DNA from: CAVRGQ01 sp963720785
GTDB lineage: Bacteria > Actinomycetota > Acidimicrobiia > IMCC26256 > DASPTH01
Length of the DNA: 64,000 nucleotides
Reading direction: 5' to 3'
Assembly: GCA_963720785.1 (NCBI GenBank)
Contig: CAVRGQ010000008.1
Location: 434,001 to 498,000 of the forward strand
A program made the translations under genes and the position numbers. Shown here one piece after another: positions 33,479 through 42,870 of this stretch (the stretch's first letter is position 1; every line of letters begins with the position of its first letter). Below the pieces are notes generated by a model that made no database searches, was not told the DNA's origin, and worked only from the letters and a program-made list of their open reading frames with translations.

Positions 33479-33958
33479 GTGACCACGCCCGCCCGCCCCG
33501 ACCAGCCCCGAGACGAGGCCCGAGATCGATTGGCGCCCGACGTACTTGCGGTCGCCCGTCTCGCCCGGTTCCTGGAGCGGGCCTGCACGGACCTCACTCT
33601 CGCGCAGTACCGGGTGCTCGCGCTCGTGGCCGACGGCGAGCGCCACGCGAGCCGCGTCGCCACCGCCCTCGCCCTCGGCAAGCCGACCGTGTCCGCCAGC
33701 GTCGAGACGCTCGCCGAGCGGGGCCTGCTGCGCCGGGCCCCGGCCGGCCACGACCGGCGGGCCACGGAGCTCACCGTCACGGCGGCCGGGCGCCAGGTGC
33801 TCCAGACCACCGAGGCGGCGATGCGCGCCCGCCTCGACGAGCTGCTCACGCCCGCCGACGCGGCGGTCGTCGCCGATGCCTTCGCGCGCGTGCAACGTGC
33901 GCTCGACGCGAGGCGACCCGGCCAGGGCAAGGCCGTGGGCAAGGACCCGAACCCGTGA
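33479..33958 (+). CDS. MarR family transcriptional regulator
   Basis: 159 residues from GTG 33479. Winged-helix dimer core: LTLAQYRVLALVADGERHAS, ALGKPTVSASVETLAERGLL (recognition helix), and the wing RRAPAGHDRRATELTVTAAGR with the typical DxR. The stop overlaps the ABC exporter start (GTGA). Such a pairing usually means that the regulator represses its own exporter operon until it binds a small ligand; the 149-bp divergent spacer upstream should contain the operator. Confidence 0.88.
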   Translation: MTTPARPDQPRDEARDRLAPDVLAVARLARFLERACTDLTLAQYRVLALVADGERHASRVATALALGKPTVSASVETLAERGLLRRAPAGHDRRATELTVTAAGRQVLQTTEAAMRARLDELLTPADAAVVADAFARVQRALDARRPGQGKAVGKDPNP

Positions 33959-36900
33959 GCGACACGGCACGCGCCCGGGTGAGCCCGTTCCGCCGGCTGC
34001 TCCCCTTCCTCGCGCGCCACCAGCGCAAGGTGTTCCTCGCGTTCGCGGTGTCGATCGGCACGACGCTGATCGGGGTGGCCACGCCGCTGATCGAGCGGGC
34101 GGTGATCGACGACGTCATCACCACGCCGACCAAGGCGTTGTGGCCGTTGCTCGTGCTCCTCGTCGGGCTCGGCGTGGTGAACTTCGGGCTCGCGTACGTG
34201 CGCCGGTTCGTGGGCGGCCGCTTCGGCGTCGACGTGCAGCACGACCTGCGCACCACGATCTTCGAGCACCTGCAACGCCTCGACTTCGCCCGTCACGACG
34301 AGCTCCCCACCGGGCAGCTCGTGTCGCGGGCGAGCTCCGACCTCGCCCTGGTGCAGGGGCTCCTCGCCTTCCTCCCGCTCGCGACCGGCAACCTCCTCCT
34401 GTTCGTGCTGTCGCTCGCCGTGATGCTCGTGCTCTCCCCGCTGTTGACACTGGTCGTCGCGCTGACCGTGCCCGCGCTCGTGGTGGTGTCGTTGTCGCTG
34501 CGCCGCCACATGTACCCCGCGCAGTGGGACTCGCTCCAGCACGCGGGCGAGGTCGCGCAGGTCGTCGACGAAGCCGTCACCGGCGTGAGGGTCGTGAAGG
34601 GCTTCGGCCAGGAGGACCGCGAGCTGGGCCGCCTCGCCGACACCGCCACCGGTCTGTACCGCTCCAACGTGCGCACCGTGCGCATCCAGGCCCGCTACGC
34701 CGCGATGCTCCAGGCCATTCCCGCGTTCGGCCAGGTGGCCGTGCTCGCCCTCGGCGGATGGCTCGCCATCGAGGGGAAGATCAGCGTCGGCACGTTCCTC
34801 GCCTTCGCCACCTACCTCGCGCAGCTGCTCGCGCCGGCGCGGATGTTCGCGGGGATGGTGGCCATCGCCGAGCAGGCACGCGCGGGCGCCGAGCGCATCT
34901 TCGACCTGCTCGACTCCACGCCCGTCGTCACCGAGGCCCCGGACGCCGAGCCACTGCCGCCGCGGGTAGACGAGCGCGGGCGCGAGGTGGTGCTGCGCGA
35001 CGTGTCGTTCGGATACCTCTCGGCGGAGCCGGTGCTGCGCGGCCTCGACCTCCGGGTCGCGCCGGGCGAGACGGTCGCCCTCGTGGGCGCGTCGGGCAGC
35101 GGCAAGTCGACGGTCGGATTGCTGCTCCCCCGTTTCTACGATGTGCAGGACGGCGCGGTCGCGATCGACGGCGTCGACGTGCGGGCGGTCACGCTCGACG
35201 CGCTGCGCCGTTCCGTCGGCGTGGTGTTCGAGGATGCCTTCCTCTTCTCCGACACCGTGCGCGCCAACATCGCGTACGGCCGCCCCGACGCCACCGACGA
35301 CGAGGTCGAGCGCGCCGCGCGCGCGGCGGGCGCGCACGAGTTCGTGCTCGAGCTGCCCGACGGCTACACGACGCGCGTCGGCGAGCGCGGGCTCACGTTG
35401 TCGGGCGGTCAGCGCCAGCGGCTCGCCATCGCGCGGGCGATCCTCACCGATCCCGAGATCCTCGTGCTCGACGACGCCACCTCGTCGGTCGACGCCCGCA
35501 CCGAGGAGCAGATCCACGCGACGCTGCGCGAACTCATGGCCACGCGCACCACGCTGCTCGTCGCCCACCGGCGGTCCACCCTGCGGCTCGCGGACCGCGT
35601 CGCGGTGGTGGACCACGGGCGCGTCGTCGAATTGGGCACGCACGAGGAGCTCCTCGAACGTTCGGCCGTGTACCGCGCGTTGCTCCGCGGCCCGGGCGAC
35701 TCCGCCGAGGGGCTGCCCGAAGAGGACGCGTTCGACGGCGAGGTCACCGGAGCCCTGTGGGACCGCGACGGCGCAGCCACGCCGGCCGCGGCCTTCGCGG
35801 CGGCCGCCCCGGCAGGCCGCGCGGGAATGGGCGAGACCGCGCTGGGGCGCGGCGGGCCCGGGCCGGTGTTCGCGCTCGCGCCCACGCCGGAGCTCATGGC
35901 CCAGGTCGCGGCGTTGCCGCCCGCCGACGACGAGCCCGACGTCGACATCGCGGCCGAGGCCGCCGCCGACCGCGGCGAGCAATTCCGGCTGCGGAACTTC
36001 CTCCGCCCCTACCGGCGCGCGCTGCTCATCGGCTTCGGGCTCGTCGTCGTCGACACACTGCTGACGATCGCAGGGCCCTTCCTCGTGCGCTTCGGTCTCG
36101 ACCAGGGCGTGCAGCAACAGGCCGAGGGCGCGTTGTGGCTCGCGTCGGTGCTCTACCTCGGCACGACCTTGCTCGACTGGCTCGTCACCTGGACGTACAC
36201 CCGCTACAACGGCCGCACCGCGGAACGACTGCTGCTCGCGCTGCGCGTGCGGATCTTCGCCCACCTGCAACGTCTCGCCCTCGACTACTACGACCGGGAG
36301 ATGGCCGGTCGGATCATGACGCGCATGACCACCGACGTGGAGGCGTTCTCGCAGCTCCTGCAGACGGGCCTCATCTCGGCAGTCGTGAACGTGATGAGCT
36401 TCGTGGGCATCCTCGTGGTGCTGGTGTTCATGAGCCCGCCGCTGGCGCTCGGAGTGCTCGCGCTGATCCCACCGCTCGTGATCGCGACCATTTGGTTCCG
36501 CCGTCGCTCGGCGCGCGCGTACCGGCGGGCACGCGAGACCATCGCGTCGGTCAACGAGGAGTTCCAGGAGAACCTCTCGGGCCTGCGCGTCACGCAGGCG
36601 TCGGCGCGCGCCGACGAGAACATCTCGCGCTTCAACGACACCGCAGGCCGCTACCTCGACGCGCGGCTGCGCACGCAACGGCTGCAGGCGCTCTACTTCC
36701 CGTTCATCGCCTTCCTCGCGGTGTGCGGCGACGCGATCGTGCTCGGTCTCGGCAGTGTGCTCGTGCGCGACGGCGCGGTGGCAGTCGGCACCGTCGTCGC
36801 CTTCCTGCTCTACCTCGACCAGTTCTTCGCACCGATCCAGCAGCTCTCGCAGGTGTTCGACCAGTGGCAGCAGGCGGTCGCGTCGATGGAGCGCATCGAC

Positions 36901-37719
36901 GAGCTCATGGCCACGCCGGTGCTCACCCCCGAGGCGGCCGAGCCGGTGGCGCCGGGACGCGTGCGCGGCGACGTGGTGCTGGAGGACGTGCACTTCGTGT
37001 ACCCGGGCACGTCACGCGAGGTGCTCCACGGCCTCGACCTCGACGTCGCCGCGGGCGAGAGCGTGGCGCTCGTCGGCACCACCGGTGCGGGCAAGTCCAC
37101 CATCGTGAAGCTGGTGGCGCGCTTCTACGACCCGGCCGATGGACGGGTGCTGGTCGACGGCGTCCCCGTCGACCGGCTCGACCTGCGCGAGTTCCGCCAA
37201 CGACTCGGCTACGTTCCGCAAGAGCCGTTCCTCTTCTCCGGCACCATCCGCGACAACATCGCGTACGGGCGCCCCGACGCGTCGGACTCGCAGGTGGAGG
37301 AGGCGGCGCGCGCGGTGGGTGCGCACCAGTTCGTCGCCGAGCTCCCCGGCGGCTACCTGCACCACGTGTCGGAGCGCGGTCGGTCGTTGTCGGCAGGGCA
37401 ACGCCAGCTGGTGTGCCTGGCGCGGGCGCTGCTCGTGGACCCGTCGATCCTGCTGCTCGACGAGGCGACCGCCAACCTCGACCTCGCGACCGAAGCGCGC
37501 GTGCAGCGGGCGATGGGGGTGGTGTCGCACGGTCGCACCACGCTGCTCATCGCGCACCGGCTCCCCACCGCGCGCACCGCGGATCGCATCGTGGTGATCG
37601 ACGATGGCCGCGTCCTCGAGCAGGGCACCCATGAGCAATTGCTGGCGAACAACGGCGCCTACGCGGGGCTGTGGGAGTCGTTCGAGGAGCGAGCGGTGGG
37701 AGCGAGCGCCAGCGAGTGA
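33955..37719 (+). CDS. Single-chain double ABC exporter (TMD-NBD-TMD-NBD)
   Basis: 1254 residues, two fused exporter halves. Half 1: six-helix membrane domain to about residue 330, Walker A GASGSGKST (about 379), signature LSGGQRQR (about 482), Walker B ILVLDDATSSVD (about 502). Half 2: membrane domain from about residue 690, Walker A GTTGAGKST (about 1040), LSAGQRQL (about 1145), ILLLDEATANLD (about 1165). NBD1 has Asp in place of the catalytic Glu while NBD2 keeps it, so one ATP site is degenerate, as in heterodimeric drug exporters. An Ala/Pro-rich linker joins the halves. Likely drug or lipid export, controlled by the coupled MarR. Confidence 0.93.
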   Translation: MSDTARARVSPFRRLLPFLARHQRKVFLAFAVSIGTTLIGVATPLIERAVIDDVITTPTKALWPLLVLLVGLGVVNFGLAYVRRFVGGRFGVDVQHDLRTTIFEHLQRLDFARHDELPTGQLVSRASSDLALVQGLLAFLPLATGNLLLFVLSLAVMLVLSPLLTLVVALTVPALVVVSLSLRRHMYPAQWDSLQHAGEVAQVVDEAVTGVRVVKGFGQEDRELGRLADTATGLYRSNVRTVRIQARYAAMLQAIPAFGQVAVLALGGWLAIEGKISVGTFLAFATYLAQLLAPARMFAGMVAIAEQARAGAERIFDLLDSTPVVTEAPDAEPLPPRVDERGREVVLRDVSFGYLSAEPVLRGLDLRVAPGETVALVGASGSGKSTVGLLLPRFYDVQDGAVAIDGVDVRAVTLDALRRSVGVVFEDAFLFSDTVRANIAYGRPDATDDEVERAARAAGAHEFVLELPDGYTTRVGERGLTLSGGQRQRLAIARAILTDPEILVLDDATSSVDARTEEQIHATLRELMATRTTLLVAHRRSTLRLADRVAVVDHGRVVELGTHEELLERSAVYRALLRGPGDSAEGLPEEDAFDGEVTGALWDRDGAATPAAAFAAAAPAGRAGMGETALGRGGPGPVFALAPTPELMAQVAALPPADDEPDVDIAAEAAADRGEQFRLRNFLRPYRRALLIGFGLVVVDTLLTIAGPFLVRFGLDQGVQQQAEGALWLASVLYLGTTLLDWLVTWTYTRYNGRTAERLLLALRVRIFAHLQRLALDYYDREMAGRIMTRMTTDVEAFSQLLQTGLISAVVNVMSFVGILVVLVFMSPPLALGVLALIPPLVIATIWFRRRSARAYRRARETIASVNEEFQENLSGLRVTQASARADENISRFNDTAGRYLDARLRTQRLQALYFPFIAFLAVCGDAIVLGLGSVLVRDGAVAVGTVVAFLLYLDQFFAPIQQLSQVFDQWQQAVASMERIDELMATPVLTPEAAEPVAPGRVRGDVVLEDVHFVYPGTSREVLHGLDLDVAAGESVALVGTTGAGKSTIVKLVARFYDPADGRVLVDGVPVDRLDLREFRQRLGYVPQEPFLFSGTIRDNIAYGRPDASDSQVEEAARAVGAHQFVAELPGGYLHHVSERGRSLSAGQRQLVCLARALLVDPSILLLDEATANLDLATEARVQRAMGVVSHGRTTLLIAHRLPTARTADRIVVIDDGRVLEQGTHEQLLANNGAYAGLWESFEERAVGASASE

Positions 37720-37743
37720 TCAGCAAGCGACGGGAAAGGCGCC

Positions 37744-38247
37744 CTAGTGGCCGCCGGCGTCGACGAAGCGGCGGTGACCGAGCTCGATCTCCGCGTAGGC
37801 GGCCTCGGCGCCCTCCCAGCCCTTCGTGATGGTGTTCTTGTCGGGCTCGAGCATCTTGTAGACGTCGAAGAAGTGCTCGATCTCGTCGAGGAGCATCGGC
37901 GGCACGTCGGGGAGATCGCGGTAGCCCGCGTACACGGGGTCGTGGCTCGGCACGCAGAGAATCTTGGCGTCGGGACCCTTCTCGTCCTCCATCCAGAAGA
38001 CGCCGATCACCCGCACCTCGACGTAGCAGCCCGGGAAGGTGGGCTCCTCCAGCAGTACCAGCACGTCGCAGGGATCGCCGTCCTCGGCGAGGGTGTCGGG
38101 GACGAAGCCGTAGTCGGTGGGGTACACGGTCGCGGTGAAGAGGCGCCGGTCGAGTCGGATGACGTCCTTCTCGTGGTCGTACTCGTACTTGTTGCGGCTG
38201 CCCCGCGGGATCTCGATCACGACGTCGAGCGTGTCGCCCACCTGCAT
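37744..38247 (-). CDS. ppa: Inorganic pyrophosphatase
   Basis: 167 residues, family I soluble pyrophosphatase. Conserved IPRGSRNKYEYDHE, YPTDYGFVPDTLAEDGDPCDVLVLL (DxDPxD metal site; shown in pieces YPTDYGFVPDTL and EDGDPCDVLV) and KILCVPSHDP. Hydrolyses PPi to drive biosynthesis. ATG 38247 has a GAGGAGCAACC ribosome binding site. Convergent with the ABC exporter and in line with the MFS gene upstream. Confidence 0.96.
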   Translation of the reverse strand: MQVGDTLDVVIEIPRGSRNKYEYDHEKDVIRLDRRLFTATVYPTDYGFVPDTLAEDGDPCDVLVLLEEPTFPGCYVEVRVIGVFWMEDEKGPDAKILCVPSHDPVYAGYRDLPDVPPMLLDEIEHFFDVYKMLEPDKNTITKGWEGAEAAYAEIELGHRRFVDAGGH

Positions 38248-38264
38248 GTCGGTTGCTCCTCGTG

Positions 38265-39773
38265 TCACTCGGGGTCTGCCGCGCGGCCGGTGTCGGCCAT
38301 CGCGATCCGGACACCCGCGTCGTAACACGGTATGGCGGCGTCGCCGCGGGCGACGGACCGCGTGACCACCGCCCGGCGGATCGTCAGGAAGGCGAGCACC
38401 CCGCCGAGGGCGGCGAGCACGGCCGCGATGTCCATCGCCCGGGCGAAGCCGTCCTGGAGGTCGAGGCCCTGCGCAGCGGTGAGCCCTGCCGCGGCGGGCA
38501 ACACCGCCACCGCGAGCAGGCCGGCCAGGCGGGCGACGGAGTTGTTGACCGCCGAGGCGATCCCCGCGTGGGCGTCCTCCACGGCCCCGAGCACGGTGGC
38601 GGTGAGCGGCGCCACCGTGAGGGCGAGGCCGCTGCCGAGCACCACCATTGCCGGGAAGACCGAGGTCCAGTAGGTGGAGCCCGGTTCGACGCGGCCGAGC
38701 AGGGCCATGCCGCAGGCGACGACGAGCGGTCCGACGGTCATCGGCAGGCGCGGCCCGATGCGCTGCGCCAGCGCGCCGGCGCGGGCCGAGAACGCGAGCA
38801 TCAGCACGGTGATCGGGAGCAGCGACGCGCCGGCCTCGAGCGCGGAGTAGCCGAGGTCGGTCTGCAGGTGCACGACGAGGAGGAAGGTGGTGGCGCCGAG
38901 CGCGGCGTAGACCGCGAACGTCACCGCGTTCGCCCCCGAGAACTGCTGCGACCGGAACAACCCGAGCGGCAGGATCGGCTGCTCGACGCGCGTCTCGATG
39001 ACCACGAACGCGCCGAGGGCGAGCACGCCGATCACCGCGAGCACCGTGACGGCGAGCGGGTGATCGCCGCCCGGCCCCTCGATCAATGCGTACACGACGC
39101 CGGCCAGGCCGCACGTGAGGGCGATGCTGCCGCCGATGTCGAGGCGCGCGTCGCGCGCGTGCTCGTCGCGCGACTCGGGGACGTGGCGCAACGCGATCCA
39201 GATCGCCGCGGCGACGACGGGCAGGTTCACGAAGAACACGAGGCGCCACGAGACCGAGTCGATCAGCCAACCGCCGAGGAACGGACCGATGGCGGTGGCC
39301 ACGCCGCCGAGGCCCGACCACGCGCCGATGGCGTGGGCTCGGTCCGTCGGCACGAACGACGCCGAGACCAGCGCCAGGCTGTTGGGCACGAGCAGTGCGG
39401 CGGCGACGCCTTGCAGGCAGCGCGCCGCGATCAACGTGCCGGTGTCGGGGGCGAGCCCGCAGAGCGCCGAGGTGACGGCGAAGGCAGCCAGGCCGATCAC
39501 GAACACCCGCCGGCGGCCGTAGCGGTCGCCGAGGGAGCCGCCGAGCACGAGCAGGGAGCCCAGCGTCAGGAGGTAGCCGGTCACCACCCACTGGAGGTCA
39601 CCCAGATCCGCGCCGAGGTCCCGGGCGATGGCGGGCAGGGCCGCAGTCACCACGGTGCTGTCGAGGAAGGCAACGCCCGAGCCGAGGACGGCCGCGGCGA
39701 CCACCCAACGGCCCGCGGCGGTGCCCATCTGCACGCCGGTCGGAGAGCTGGGGGCGGGGGGCGGCGAACTCAT
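38265..39773 (-). CDS. DHA2-type MFS multidrug transporter
   Basis: 502 residues with about 14 predicted membrane helices. Motifs: GVAFLDSTVVTAALPAIARDL (motif D1 region, shown partly as FLDSTVVTAALPAIA), GSLGDRYGRRRVFVIG (motif A), LQGVAAALLVPNSLALVS and GPFLGGWLIDSVSWRLVFFVN (partly GPFLGGWLIDSVSWR, motif C-like). This is the EmrB/QacA family of proton-driven drug exporters. Start ATG 39773 is divergent from leuC with a 36-bp spacer, so the two promoters overlap. Confidence 0.92.
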   Translation of the reverse strand: MSSPPPAPSSPTGVQMGTAAGRWVVAAAVLGSGVAFLDSTVVTAALPAIARDLGADLGDLQWVVTGYLLTLGSLLVLGGSLGDRYGRRRVFVIGLAAFAVTSALCGLAPDTGTLIAARCLQGVAAALLVPNSLALVSASFVPTDRAHAIGAWSGLGGVATAIGPFLGGWLIDSVSWRLVFFVNLPVVAAAIWIALRHVPESRDEHARDARLDIGGSIALTCGLAGVVYALIEGPGGDHPLAVTVLAVIGVLALGAFVVIETRVEQPILPLGLFRSQQFSGANAVTFAVYAALGATTFLLVVHLQTDLGYSALEAGASLLPITVLMLAFSARAGALAQRIGPRLPMTVGPLVVACGMALLGRVEPGSTYWTSVFPAMVVLGSGLALTVAPLTATVLGAVEDAHAGIASAVNNSVARLAGLLAVAVLPAAAGLTAAQGLDLQDGFARAMDIAAVLAALGGVLAFLTIRRAVVTRSVARGDAAIPCYDAGVRIAMADTGRAADPE

Positions 39774-39809
39774 GCGAGCCCTGCCGCACGCGCCTGGCAG
39801 AATCGGGGC

Positions 39810-41210
39810 ATGCCCTCCACTCTCTCGGAAAAGGTCTGGGAACGCCACGTCGTGCACCGCGCCGACGGCCAGCCCGACCTCCTGTACATCGACCTGCACC
39901 TGGTCCACGAGGTGACCTCGCCCCAGGCCTTCGACGGCCTGCGTCTGGCCGGGCGCCCCGTGCGGCGGCCCGATCTCACCGTGGCGACCATGGACCACAA
40001 CGTGCCCACGGCCGACATCGACCAACCGGTGAAGGACCCGATCTCGGCGAAGCAGATGGAGGTGCTGGCCCGCAACTGCGCGGAGTTCGGCATCCGTCTC
40101 TACCCGATGGGCGACCCGGGCCAGGGCATCGTCCACGTGATCGGGCCGGAGCAGGGCCTCACCCAGCCCGGGCTCACGATCGTGTGCGGCGACAGCCACA
40201 CGTCCACCCACGGCGCGTTCGGCGCGCTGGCGTTCGGCATCGGCACCAGCGAGGTCGAGCACGTGCTCGCCACGCAGACCCTGCCGCAGGCGAAGCCGGG
40301 CACGATGGCCGTCACCGTCGAGGGCGAGCTGCGTCCGGGTGTCACCGCCAAGGACGTCGTGCTCGCGATCATCGGCCGCATCGGCACCAGCGGCGGCATC
40401 GGCTCCGTGATCGAGTACCGCGGCTCCGCGATCCGCGGCCTCTCGATGGAGGGGCGCATGACGGTGTGCAACATGTCGATCGAGGCGGGCGCCCGCGCCG
40501 GCATGATCGCCCCCGACGACACCACCTTCGCCTACCTCGAGGGCCGGCAGTACTCCCCCACCGGCGCGGCGTGGGAGCAGGCCCTCGACGACTGGCGCTC
40601 GCTGGTCACCGACGACGGCGCCACCTTCGACAAGGACGTGGCGCTCGATGCCGCGTCGATCCGCCCGGGCGTCACTTGGGGCACCAACCCCGGCCAGGTC
40701 GTCACCATCGACGACGTCGTGCCGTCTCCCGACTCGTTCGCCGACCCGGTCGACCGCGAGGCGGCCAAGCTCGCGCTGCAGTACATGGGGCTGAAGGCCG
40801 GTGTGCCCATGCGCGACGTCGCCGTCGACACGGTGTTCATCGGCTCGTGCACCAACGGCCGCATCGAGGACCTGCGCGCCGCGGCCGACGTCGCGCGGGG
40901 TCGCAAGGTGAAGTCGGGGATGCGCACGCTCGTCGTGCCCGGCTCGATGCAGGTCAAGAAGCAGGCCGAGGCCGAGGGCCTCGACCGGATCTTCACCGAC
41001 GCCGGGTTCGACTGGCGCGAGGCCGGGTGCTCGATGTGCCTGGCGATGAACCCCGACAAGCTCGCAGTGGGCGAGCGCAGCGCGTCCACGTCGAACCGCA
41101 ACTTCGAGGGGCGCCAGGGCCGGGGCGGGCGCACGCACCTCGTGTCGCCCGCAGTGGCGGCCGCCACCGCGATCGCCGGCCACTTCGCCACCCCCGACGA
41201 CCTCGACTGA
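39810..41210 (+). CDS. leuC: 3-Isopropylmalate dehydratase large subunit
   Basis: 466 residues. Aconitase-family subunit with the [4Fe-4S] ligands in FIGSCTNGRIEDLRAA and GCSMCLAMNPDKL. Other conserved motifs: TMDHNVPT, VCGDSHTSTHGAFGALAFGI and SNRNFEGRQGRGGRTHLVSP (partly NFEGRQGRGGRTHLVSP). Isomerises 2- to 3-isopropylmalate with LeuD. leuD starts 20 bp downstream. Confidence 0.96.
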   Translation: MPSTLSEKVWERHVVHRADGQPDLLYIDLHLVHEVTSPQAFDGLRLAGRPVRRPDLTVATMDHNVPTADIDQPVKDPISAKQMEVLARNCAEFGIRLYPMGDPGQGIVHVIGPEQGLTQPGLTIVCGDSHTSTHGAFGALAFGIGTSEVEHVLATQTLPQAKPGTMAVTVEGELRPGVTAKDVVLAIIGRIGTSGGIGSVIEYRGSAIRGLSMEGRMTVCNMSIEAGARAGMIAPDDTTFAYLEGRQYSPTGAAWEQALDDWRSLVTDDGATFDKDVALDAASIRPGVTWGTNPGQVVTIDDVVPSPDSFADPVDREAAKLALQYMGLKAGVPMRDVAVDTVFIGSCTNGRIEDLRAAADVARGRKVKSGMRTLVVPGSMQVKKQAEAEGLDRIFTDAGFDWREAGCSMCLAMNPDKLAVGERSASTSNRNFEGRQGRGGRTHLVSPAVAAATAIAGHFATPDDLD

Positions 41211-41230
41211 GCCCGAAAGGCACACGAACG

Positions 41231-41837
41231 ATGCAGGCAGTACGCGAGATCGTTGCCCGGGGCGTCCCGCTCGACCGCAGCAACGTCGACACCGACCAGA
41301 TCATCCCGAGCGACTGGCTCAAGCGCGGTCGAGCGCACCGGCTTCGGCGAGGGGCTGTTCTCCGAGTGGCGCGAGAGCTCCGACTTCGTGCTCAACCGTG
41401 AGGAGTTCGCGCAGGCGCACATCCTCGTGGCGGGGCCCAACTTCGGGTGTGGCTCGTCGCGTGAGCACGCGCCGTGGGCGCTCGAGGACTACGGCTTCCA
41501 GGCGATCATCTCTCCGAGCTTCGCCGACATCTTCCGCAACAACTGCCTGAAGATCGGCCTGCTCCCCGTCGAGCTGCCCCAGGACGTCGTGCGCCGGATC
41601 ATGGACGCGATCACCGACGACCCCTCGATCGAGATCGTCGTGGACGTCGTCGACCGGCGCGTGGCCGTGCCTGCGATCGACCTCGACGAGCCGTTCGACC
41701 TCTCCGACTTCCACCACTACCGGTTGCTCGAGGGCCTCGACGACATCGGCCTCACCCTCCGCCTCGACGACGACATCGCCACCTACGAGTCCACCCGCCT
41801 CACCACCGCGCCCTGGACCCCCAGAGTCACCCCCTGA
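41231..41837 (+). CDS. leuD: 3-Isopropylmalate dehydratase small subunit (frameshifted)
   Basis: About 201 residues. ATG 41231 gives VPLDRSNVDTDQIIPSDWLKR, conserved in LeuD (here DRSNVDTDQIIPSDWLKR). At about 41328 one base must be lost or gained, after which ERTGFGEGLFSEWRE and the hallmark AGPNFGCGSSREHAPWAL follow and run to TGA 41837. It is very likely functional in reality. A 51-bp palindrome begins 6 bp after the stop. Confidence 0.9.
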
Positions 41838-41843
41838 CCCGAT

Positions 41844-41894
41844 CGAACTTGCGTCGTTCGGGGCCCCTATAGGCCGGATCTGGACGCAAGTTCG
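41844..41894. repeat. Palindrome A (left copy flanking the DUF559-like gene)
   Basis: Perfect 12-bp arms CGAACTTGCGTC and GACGCAAGTTCG enclose 27 bp containing GGGGCCCC and CCTATAGG. It is the inverted copy of 42843-42893 with 49 of 51 identical bases. Located between the leuD stop and the start of the AbiEi/DUF559-like gene. Confidence 0.95.
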
Positions 41895-41934
41895 GGGTTT
41901 GTGACACGTCCGGAACCGCGCAGTCGTGTGTTCC

Positions 41935-42870
41935 ATGACTGCCGCACTCGACGAGACACTCGCGGAGCTCGCCAGCAAGAACTACGGGGTCTTCGCACGC
42001 CGGCATCTCGACGAGCTCGGCTGCACCGAGCGGCAGCGCAAGCACCGCCTCGACCAAGGGCGCTGGCTCGCGGTGCACGACAACGTGTTCGTGATCGGCG
42101 GCGCACCCCGGCTCTGGGAGGGCGCCGTCCTCGCCGGTGTCTGGGCATCCGGCGCACGCGGCAGCGCATCGCACCGGACCGCCGCCGAACTCTGGGGACT
42201 GCCCGGGGGTCGACGGTCACCCATCGAGATCACCTGCCCTCGGTGGCGGCGTGCCCGCCACGACGAACTGCTCGTGCACGAGTCCACTCGGCTCACGGGC
42301 ATCGACGTCACCACGCGTCGCGGCATCCCGTGCACGACGATCGAGCGAACATTGTTCGACCTGGCGGGCGTCGTCGGCGCACGGACCATCGAGCTCGCGA
42401 TCGATGATGCACTGCGTCGGGAGCAGACGACCTTCGGCGCCCTCGTCGCGACCCGGGACCGGCTGTCAAAGCGCGGCCGGCGCGGTGCCGCAGGCTTCCG
42501 GCGCGCACTCGACGAACGAGACCCGCTCGCCGCGCTCCCCGAGAGCGCGCCCGAGCGTCTCTTGGCCCGTCTGCTCGTCCGCAGTGGACTCCCCGCTCCG
42601 GTGCCGCAATTCGTGGTGACCGACGAAGCGGGCAACTTCGTGGCGCGGGTCGACCTCGCCTACCCGGACCAGAGGCTCGCGCTCGAGTTCGACAGCGTCC
42701 AGGAGCACACTGGCAAAGCGGCGTTGTTCCGCGACAGTGCCCGACGGAATCGACTCGTCGCCGTCGGGTGGACCGCGCTCTCGGCAACTGCTGCGGATCT
42801 TCGTGACGGCGCAAACCTTGTGCGGAACGTCCGCCGCGCCCTCGAACTTGCGTCCAGATCCGGCCTATAG
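41935..42870 (+). CDS. AbiEi-type antitoxin-domain / DUF559-like protein
   Basis: 311 residues. The N-terminus (residues 10-60, NYGVFARRHLDELGC, RKHRLDQGRWLAVHDNVFVI) matches the winged-helix of AbiEi-family type IV antitoxin-like proteins. The C-terminal 100 residues resemble DUF559/Vsr-type endonuclease folds: ARVDLAYPDQRLALEFDS (acidic metal-site candidates), then RDSARRNRLVAVGW. No AbiEii-like toxin gene is adjacent. The last nine codons and the TAG stop lie inside palindrome B. Solitary genes of this type are common in actinobacteria; their role is unknown. Endonuclease activity is inference. Confidence 0.75.
   Translation: MTAALDETLAELASKNYGVFARRHLDELGCTERQRKHRLDQGRWLAVHDNVFVIGGAPRLWEGAVLAGVWASGARGSASHRTAAELWGLPGGRRSPIEITCPRWRRARHDELLVHESTRLTGIDVTTRRGIPCTTIERTLFDLAGVVGARTIELAIDDALRREQTTFGALVATRDRLSKRGRRGAAGFRRALDERDPLAALPESAPERLLARLLVRSGLPAPVPQFVVTDEAGNFVARVDLAYPDQRLALEFDSVQEHTGKAALFRDSARRNRLVAVGWTALSATAADLRDGANLVRNVRRALELASRSGL

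Noticed and set aside
33460..36993. 1177-codon open frame antisense to the ABC exporter
   Set aside because: It has His/Glu/Arg-rich composition without domains, and is the mirror of a strongly supported ABC gene; long antisense frames are expected at this GC content.
41935..42870. Complete AbiE toxin-antitoxin system
   Set aside because: Only the AbiEi-like protein is present; no nucleotidyltransferase-type AbiEii toxin is encoded beside it.
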